This document shows positions 52,660 through 57,167 of a DNA stretch of 57,167 nucleotides, in pieces. The position numbers and the translations under genes were made by a program. Each line of letters begins with the position of its first letter. Position 1 is the first letter of the stretch. The notes under the pieces are model-generated. The model was given only the letters and a program-made list of their open reading frames with translations. It was not told the DNA's origin and did not search any database. Source of the DNA: Prevotella sp. Its GTDB lineage: Bacteria > Bacteroidota > Bacteroidia > Bacteroidales > Bacteroidaceae. The stretch lies in contig JAFUVB010000036.1 in the NCBI GenBank assembly GCA_017471245.1, forward strand, positions 1-57,167. The letters run 5' to 3'.

Positions 52660-53256
52660 ATGAAGCAGAAATTCAATATTATTACGAGCACATGTGTTCC
52701 TCTTCCTTTAGAGAACATCGACACCGACCAGATCATTCCGGCGCGCTATCTGAAGGCTACTACCCGCGAAGAACGCTTTTTCGGAGAGAATCTGTTCCGC
52801 GATTGGTGCTACAATGCTGACGGAACGCTGAACAAGGAATTCGTTTTGAACGACAGCAGATATAGTGGTTGTATCCTCGTTGCAGGTAAGAACTTCGGCT
52901 GCGGGTCAAGTCGTGAACATGCTGCATGGGCTATTGCAGGCTACGGATTCAGGGTTGTGGTGAGCAGTTTCTTCGCCGATATCCACAAGAACAATGAACT
53001 GAACAACTTTGTGTTGCCGGTTACGGTGAGCGAAGAGTTTCTTTCCGAACTCTTTCACTGCATCCAGAAAGATCCGAAAACAGAGGTTGAAGTAAATCTT
53101 CCCGAACAAATCATAACTAACAAGAATACAGGAAGAAAAGAGTCATTTGCCATCAGCGGATACAAAAAGCACTGCTTGATGAACGGACTCGATGACATCG
53201 ACTATCTGATACAGAACAAAAGGATGATCGAAGAGTGGGAACAAAACAACAGATAG
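52660..53256 (+). CDS. leuD: 3-isopropylmalate dehydratase small subunit
   Basis: 198 residues, the swivelling aconitase domain 4. Shows CVPLPLENIDTDQIIPARYLK and the substrate loop GKNFGCGSSREHAAWAIAGYGFRVVVSSFFADI. Partner of LeuC, encoded 13 nt upstream. Four nt separate its stop from the cimA start, indicating coupled translation. Confidence 0.97.
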   Translation: MKQKFNIITSTCVPLPLENIDTDQIIPARYLKATTREERFFGENLFRDWCYNADGTLNKEFVLNDSRYSGCILVAGKNFGCGSSREHAAWAIAGYGFRVVVSSFFADIHKNNELNNFVLPVTVSEEFLSELFHCIQKDPKTEVEVNLPEQIITNKNTGRKESFAISGYKKHCLMNGLDDIDYLIQNKRMIEEWEQNNR

Positions 53257-53260
53257 GAAT

Positions 53261-54823
53261 ATGGGAACGAGTGAAAGCATCAATTCTTACCACCGACTGC
53301 AGCCGTTTATCGAGATAATGGATTGCACTCTGCGCGACGGAGAGCAAACTTCGGGCGTCAGTTTCCTACCTCATGAGAAGCTGATGATAGCCCGAGTGTT
53401 GCTGCATGATGTGAATGTCGACCGCATTGAGGTGGCTTCAGCGCGCGTGAGCGATGGAGAGAAAGATGCGGTGAGCATGATATGCCGCTACGCAGAACAG
53501 CATGGAATGCTCAGCAGAGTAGAAGTGTTGGGCTTTGTTGATGGCGGTCTGTCGGTGAATTGGATAGCAGAAGCTGGCTGCAAGGTTGTTAATCTCTTGG
53601 CAAAAGGCAGTGAGAAGCATTGCAACGCACAGCTGAACAAAAGCGTTGACAGTCACATTGCCGATATTCTGGAGTGTGTCAGAAAAGCAGAAGAGAAAGG
53701 CATGGTTGTCAATCTATACCTCGAAGACTGGAGCAACGGCATGAAAGATTCGCCGGAATATGTGTATTCCATGCTCGATGTGTTGACAAAAACATCCATC
53801 CGAAGGTTCATGCTGCCCGACACATTGGGTGTATTGAATCCTCTTCAGGTGATAGAATACATGCGCAAAATGCAGAAACGCTATCCAGAAACTCACTTCG
53901 ACTTTCATGCACACAACGACTACGACCTTGCGGTAAGCAATTCTCTCGCTGCTGTTTTAAGCGGTTGCAAGGGGCTCCATGTAACTGTCAACGGGTTAGG
54001 AGAGCGTTGCGGCAATGCATCATTGTCGAGTGTTCAAGTGATTCTGAAGGATCAGTTCCATGCAAAAACCAATATTCATGAAGGTCGGTTGAACGAAATA
54101 AGCAGGCTGGTTGAAGGCTATAGCGGCATAGCCGTTGCTCCAAACCAACCCGTCATTGGCGAAAATGTGTTCACACAGGTGGCAGGAGTTCATGCTGATG
54201 GGGATTCAAAAGCAGGCCTATACTACAATGCACTGAAACCAGAACGGTTTGGAAGGAAACGGGAATATGCGCTCGGAAAGAACAGTGGCAGGGCTAACAT
54301 TGCAAAAAACCTTGAAGAACTGGGGCTTGTGCTCACTCCCGAACAGACACAAAAGGTGACACGGCGCATCACGGAATTAGGCGACCGCAAGGAAATTGTG
54401 ACACAAGAGGATCTTCCGTTTATTGTCAGTGATGTGCTGAAGCACGATGTGCCAGAGGAAAAAATAAAACTCGTGAGCTATATGGTTAGCACTGCCTACG
54501 GACTGAAGCCCTTGGCGAGCATCAAAGTGGAGATAGGCGGCAGACAATACGAAGCTGATTCAACAGGCGACGGGCAGTATGATGCATTCGTAAAGGCTCT
54601 CAGAAAGATATACAAAGACAATCTGGGGCGCACTTTCCCAATTCTTGCCAATTACGCGGTGAGCATTCCTCCCGGTGGACGAACAGATGCTTTGGTGCAG
54701 ACCGTGATAACGTGGCATAATGGCGATAAACTGATCCGCACACGAGGGCTTGATGCCGACCAGACAGAGGCAGCCATCAAAGCTACAATCAAGATGCTGA
54801 ACATCTTCGAAACCCAAAACTGA
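53261..54823 (+). CDS. cimA: citramalate synthase / alpha-isopropylmalate synthase-like enzyme
   Basis: 520 residues, second DRE-TIM acyl-CoA lyase in the operon. MDCTLRDGEQTSGVSF, HFDFHAHNDYDLAVSN, GLHVTVNGLGERCGNASLSSVQ and AGVHADGDSKAGLY are family motifs; the VHADGDSK form in place of IHQDG and a longer C-terminal domain fit the CimA/LeuA2 group. It probably condenses acetyl-CoA with pyruvate to (R)-citramalate, which LeuCD and LeuB turn into 2-oxobutyrate for isoleucine. A homocitrate or second isopropylmalate synthase role cannot be excluded. Four nt after leuD. Confidence 0.78.
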   Translation: MGTSESINSYHRLQPFIEIMDCTLRDGEQTSGVSFLPHEKLMIARVLLHDVNVDRIEVASARVSDGEKDAVSMICRYAEQHGMLSRVEVLGFVDGGLSVNWIAEAGCKVVNLLAKGSEKHCNAQLNKSVDSHIADILECVRKAEEKGMVVNLYLEDWSNGMKDSPEYVYSMLDVLTKTSIRRFMLPDTLGVLNPLQVIEYMRKMQKRYPETHFDFHAHNDYDLAVSNSLAAVLSGCKGLHVTVNGLGERCGNASLSSVQVILKDQFHAKTNIHEGRLNEISRLVEGYSGIAVAPNQPVIGENVFTQVAGVHADGDSKAGLYYNALKPERFGRKREYALGKNSGRANIAKNLEELGLVLTPEQTQKVTRRITELGDRKEIVTQEDLPFIVSDVLKHDVPEEKIKLVSYMVSTAYGLKPLASIKVEIGGRQYEADSTGDGQYDAFVKALRKIYKDNLGRTFPILANYAVSIPPGGRTDALVQTVITWHNGDKLIRTRGLDADQTEAAIKATIKMLNIFETQN

Positions 54824-54850
54824 GCATTTCCAAAATCAATTACAGATATA

Positions 54851-54916
54851 CATAAAACTCATTTCGGAAATGCACAAATCATATTACGGCAATGCATAAA
54901 ATCAATTTCAATAAGG
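54851..54916. repeat. 22-bp tandem repeat, 3 diverged copies, inside the leu operon
   Basis: Units at 54851-54872, 54873-54894 and 54895-54916, each starting CAnAAA and ending near AATG. The first contains CATTTCGGAAATG, a 13-bp inverted repeat. It occupies the only long gap (160 nt) of the operon, before leuB. Confidence 0.65.
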
Positions 54917-54983
54917 GAAATAACGATTGCGAGCAAGTAAGAACAATAATAAAACGGAAGAAAAACTTAATAAACAACAGACT

Positions 54984-56045
54984 ATGAAACTGAAAATTGC
55001 AGTATTGTCCGGCGATGGCATCGGACCGGAGATTATGAAACAAGGAGTGGCTGTGCTGAACGCGATTGCGGCAAGATACAATCACGAATTCATTTACGAA
55101 GATTCGATATGTGGAGCACACGCTATCGATGAGGTGGGAGATCCTTTTCCTGAATCCACATTTCAAACCTGCATGAACGCAGATGCCGTCTTCTTTGCAG
55201 CAGTAGGCGATTTGCGCTACGACAACAACCCAACATCGAAAGTGAGACCTGAACAGGGACTGCTTGCGATGCGTAAGAAACTGGGACTTTTTGCTAATAT
55301 CCGCCCTGTAACAACATTCGATTGCCTGCTCCATAAGAGTCCGTTGAAGGACGAATTGATAAAAGGTGCCGACTTCGTTGTGATACGCGAGCTCACAGGA
55401 GGCATGTATTTTGGAGAAAAGTACCAAGACAACGACATGGCTTATGATACCGACATCTACACGCGACCAGAGATAGTGCGCATCCTTCGCGTGGCTTTCG
55501 AGATGTCTCAAAAGCGGAAAAAACACCTCACGGTGGTGGATAAGGCCAACGTACTGGCTTCTTCGCGGCTGTGGCGACAGATTGCCAAAGAAATGGAACC
55601 ACAATATCCCGACGTGGAAACCGACTATATGTTCATCGACAACGCTTCAATGCGGGTGCTTACAGAGCCTCGATTCTTTGATGTGATAGTGACCGAGAAC
55701 ACGTTTGGTGACATCTTGACCGACGAAACCAGCTGCATCACTGGCAGCATGGGACTTCAGCCATCGGCTTCCTTAGGTGAACACACACCGTTGTTTGAGC
55801 CTGTGCACGGCTCTTGGCCACAGGCGGCAGGCAAAAACATCGCTAATCCGCTTGCCCAGATACTCTCCGCCGCTATGCTCTTGGAGCATTTCGGTCTGAA
55901 TGAGGAGGGAAAGGCTGTGAGGAACGCCGTAAATGCAAGCCTCGATGCCAATGTGCGCACACCGGAAATACAGGTGGAAGGCGGTAGAACCTACGGCACT
56001 GTTGAGGTGGGCGAGTGGATTGCCGAATACATAAAGAACGAATAG
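54984..56045 (+). CDS. leuB: 3-isopropylmalate dehydrogenase
   Basis: 353 residues from ATG 54984, the standard length; an in-frame extension of 19 Lys/Asn-rich codons upstream is rejected. NAD-dependent oxidative decarboxylation of 3-isopropylmalate. Features: [14 protein letters not shown], the [21 protein letters not shown] loop, [48 protein letters not shown] and [18 protein letters not shown]. Last gene of the leu operon. Confidence 0.97.
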   Translation: MKLKIAVLSGDGIGPEIMKQGVAVLNAIAARYNHEFIYEDSICGAHAIDEVGDPFPESTFQTCMNADAVFFAAVGDLRYDNNPTSKVRPEQGLLAMRKKLGLFANIRPVTTFDCLLHKSPLKDELIKGADFVVIRELTGGMYFGEKYQDNDMAYDTDIYTRPEIVRILRVAFEMSQKRKKHLTVVDKANVLASSRLWRQIAKEMEPQYPDVETDYMFIDNASMRVLTEPRFFDVIVTENTFGDILTDETSCITGSMGLQPSASLGEHTPLFEPVHGSWPQAAGKNIANPLAQILSAAMLLEHFGLNEEGKAVRNAVNASLDANVRTPEIQVEGGRTYGTVEVGEWIAEYIKNE

Positions 56046-56055
56046 ACTCAGTTAG

Positions 56056-56772
56056 ATGATTGAATTCATGAGAAAACGTGTGCTTTTGCTCATGCTGCTG
56101 ATGATGATGGCTGGTATCAATGCAGCACAAGACTGGAAAACGATGAAAGACAGCCTTGAAAATGCTGTGGAAAGGCTGGCATATCATCCAGATTCCATCG
56201 ATCTGCGGCTGAGAAAAGCCTCGTGGAACATGAGGTTGGAACAATGGGAATATGCTAAGGATGAATATGACTATGTGCTATCTCGTGAACCGATGAACCT
56301 TTCTGCGCTCTTTTTTAGGGCATACGTGAATGAGAAACTTCATCGTTATCACTTCGCCAGACTCGACTATCAAAACCTGCTCACCGTAGTTCCCACGAAT
56401 TTCGAGGGCAGGTTGGGACTGGCACTACTCAACCAAAAGGACAAGCACTACACTGAAGCCATGGATCAGATGCATATTCTCATTGAGCAGCATCCTGACA
56501 GTGCCGTGGCTTATGCTGCCTTGGCAGGTATGGAAAAAGAAAGAGAGCTATACGAGCTTGCTATATATGATTATAGTAAAGCCATTGCTCTTGATCCTTC
56601 AAATACTGATTATTTGCTCAACAGGGCTGATCTCTACATAAAACTGAAAAAGCCTACAGACGCAAGAAATGACTTGGAAAGACTCGTTACCTTAGGTGTT
56701 CCCAAACAGTCTTTAGAAGAAATGTTTGATAAAGTTATAAAAAAGAGGCAGAAGCATTCACGTAAGCAGTAA
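56056..56772 (+). CDS. exported TPR-repeat protein
   Basis: 238 residues; starting at the second ATG (56068) would give a neater signal peptide (VLLLMLLMMMAGINAAQ). Four to five tetratricopeptide repeats cover about 35-225, with clear A/B helix patterns such as WEYAKDEYDYVLSREPMNLSAL and YELAIYDYSKAIALDPSNTDYL followed by NRADLYIKLKKPTDARNDLE. No catalytic motif; a protein-binding scaffold in the periplasm is the usual role. Only 10 nt after leuB, so it may be read with the leu operon, but a link to leucine synthesis is unlikely. Confidence 0.85.
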   Translation: MIEFMRKRVLLLMLLMMMAGINAAQDWKTMKDSLENAVERLAYHPDSIDLRLRKASWNMRLEQWEYAKDEYDYVLSREPMNLSALFFRAYVNEKLHRYHFARLDYQNLLTVVPTNFEGRLGLALLNQKDKHYTEAMDQMHILIEQHPDSAVAYAALAGMEKERELYELAIYDYSKAIALDPSNTDYLLNRADLYIKLKKPTDARNDLERLVTLGVPKQSLEEMFDKVIKKRQKHSRKQ

Positions 56773-56793
56773 TTGCAGTTTATCTTTAACAAG

Positions 56794-56832
56794 AAATCCG
56801 GGAACCCTTTGTCTATTGGGGTTCCCGGATTT
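56794..56832. terminator. bidirectional terminator between TPR gene and tRNA-Cys
   Basis: Perfect 14-bp stem (56794-56807 with 56819-56832), 11-nt loop. It lies 21 nt after the TPR stop and 4 nt from the 3' end of the convergent tRNA gene. Confidence 0.88.
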
Positions 56833-56836
56833 CGGG

Positions 56837-56910
56837 TGGAGGTGCCTAGCGGAGTCGAACCGCTCTATACGGTTTTGCAGACCGTCACATAACCGCTTTG
56901 TTAAGGCACC
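56837..56910 (-). tRNA. tRNA-Cys (GCA)
   Basis: Acceptor stem GGTGCCT (56904-56910) with AGGCACC (56841-56847), discriminator U (56840) and encoded CCA (56837-56839). The anticodon GCA is at 56876-56878 within a perfect 5-bp stem; the T arm is AGCGG-TTCGACT-CCGCT. U73 and GCA are the main identity elements of cysteine tRNA. Confidence 0.96.
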
Positions 56911-56927
56911 ATTTCAATTTGCGGATG

Positions 56928-56959
56928 CAAAGATAAGACTTTTCTTTTGAAACACCAAA
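56928..56959 (-). promoter_or_regulatory. tRNA-Cys promoter
   Basis: Minus strand TTTG (CAAA at 56956-56959), 20 nt, TATCTTTG (56928-56935), 17 nt before the mature tRNA 5' end. The stretch 56960-57106 shows nothing else. Confidence 0.75.
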
Positions 56960-57106
56960 TTTTTCTGTTGTTTTTTACTTTCGATGGAAGAAAACATGGT
57001 TATTTTGCAGTCCAGCAGCTCGGTTTTCCTGACTTCGGCGGTTTTAACATTTCCGAAGGCTCAACCTAGTTGAAACCCCGATAAACAGGGAATTTTGCTC
57101 GGTGAC

Positions 57107-57137
57107 TTGGGTGACTCAGAAAATTTGTGTACCTTTG
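57107..57137 (+). promoter_or_regulatory. promoter at the right edge
   Basis: TTG (57107-57109), 20 nt, TACCTTTG (57130-57137). The next ATG is only 4 nt away. Confidence 0.7.
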
Positions 57138-57141
57138 CGGC

Positions 57142-57167
57142 ATGTTCCCACGTAAGAAGAGAAACAG
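57142..57167 (+). CDS. start of a gene cut by the window edge
   Basis: ATG 57142 opens a frame reading MFPRKKRN before the window ends. The consensus promoter directly before it is the only support; too short to identify. Transcription would begin at about the start codon, so the mRNA would be leaderless or the true start is further downstream. Confidence 0.45.

Overview
The window looks like a chromosomal segment from a Prevotella-type member of the Bacteroidota. Three things point there: many start sites are preceded by the TTTG-N19/20-TAnnTTTG promoter of that phylum; Shine-Dalgarno sequences are weak or absent; and the protein families are typical of it (Nudix-type arabinose regulator, DUF4421, DUF4491, DUF1460, BACON lipoprotein, Oar/SusC-like receptor). 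No transposase, integrase, phage gene or rRNA is visible. Most of the window is catabolic or housekeeping.

Layout. 1-4518: zinc-ribbon membrane protein, GH25 lysozyme, a nucleotidyltransferase-like protein and an NhaC-type antiporter, all minus strand. 4620-9222: hexuronate degradation, part 1 (uxaA and a LacI-type regulator on minus; kdgK and eda on plus), with two matching operator-like palindromes in the divergent region. 9268-14129: a double histidine-kinase-like protein, its response regulator and a small membrane protein. 14312-26318 (minus): an arabinose operon, read galM, symporter, Nudix regulator, araD, araA, araB, GH51 arabinofuranosidase, transketolase, rpiB. Extracellular arabinan is trimmed, arabinose is imported and converted to xylulose-5-phosphate, and the pentose phosphate enzymes receive the product. 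26507-32704: Gfo/Idh oxidoreductase, DUF4421 and DUF1460 envelope proteins, glyA, a 0.9 kb non-coding region and galE. 32894-38545: Oar-like TonB receptor, BACON/OB-fold lipoprotein, cupin. 38934-44687: hexuronate degradation, part 2 (uxaB, uxuB, uxuA), interrupted by an AAA-CYTH protein. 44811-48636: phosphodiesterase, rlmH, DUF4491, dnaB. 48713-56045: SGNH hydrolase, then leuA-leuC-leuD-cimA-leuB behind an amino-acid attenuator. 56056-end: TPR protein, tRNA-Cys and the first codons of another gene.

Two items stand out. First, the leu operon has a complete ribosome-mediated attenuator: a 27-codon leader rich in Leu, Ile and Val codons, a terminator, and an antiterminator pairing at 15 of 16 positions. 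The presence of a citramalate synthase gene in the operon explains why Ile as well as Leu codons are sensed. Second, many intergenic regions carry short tandem arrays with a period of exactly 22 bp (or 44, once 21). Three arrays share an AAACCTATGCTTTTGA core; others have unrelated sequences but the same period, and three of them run across the stop codon of the adjacent gene. All functional statements rest on reading motifs by eye; no database search was run.
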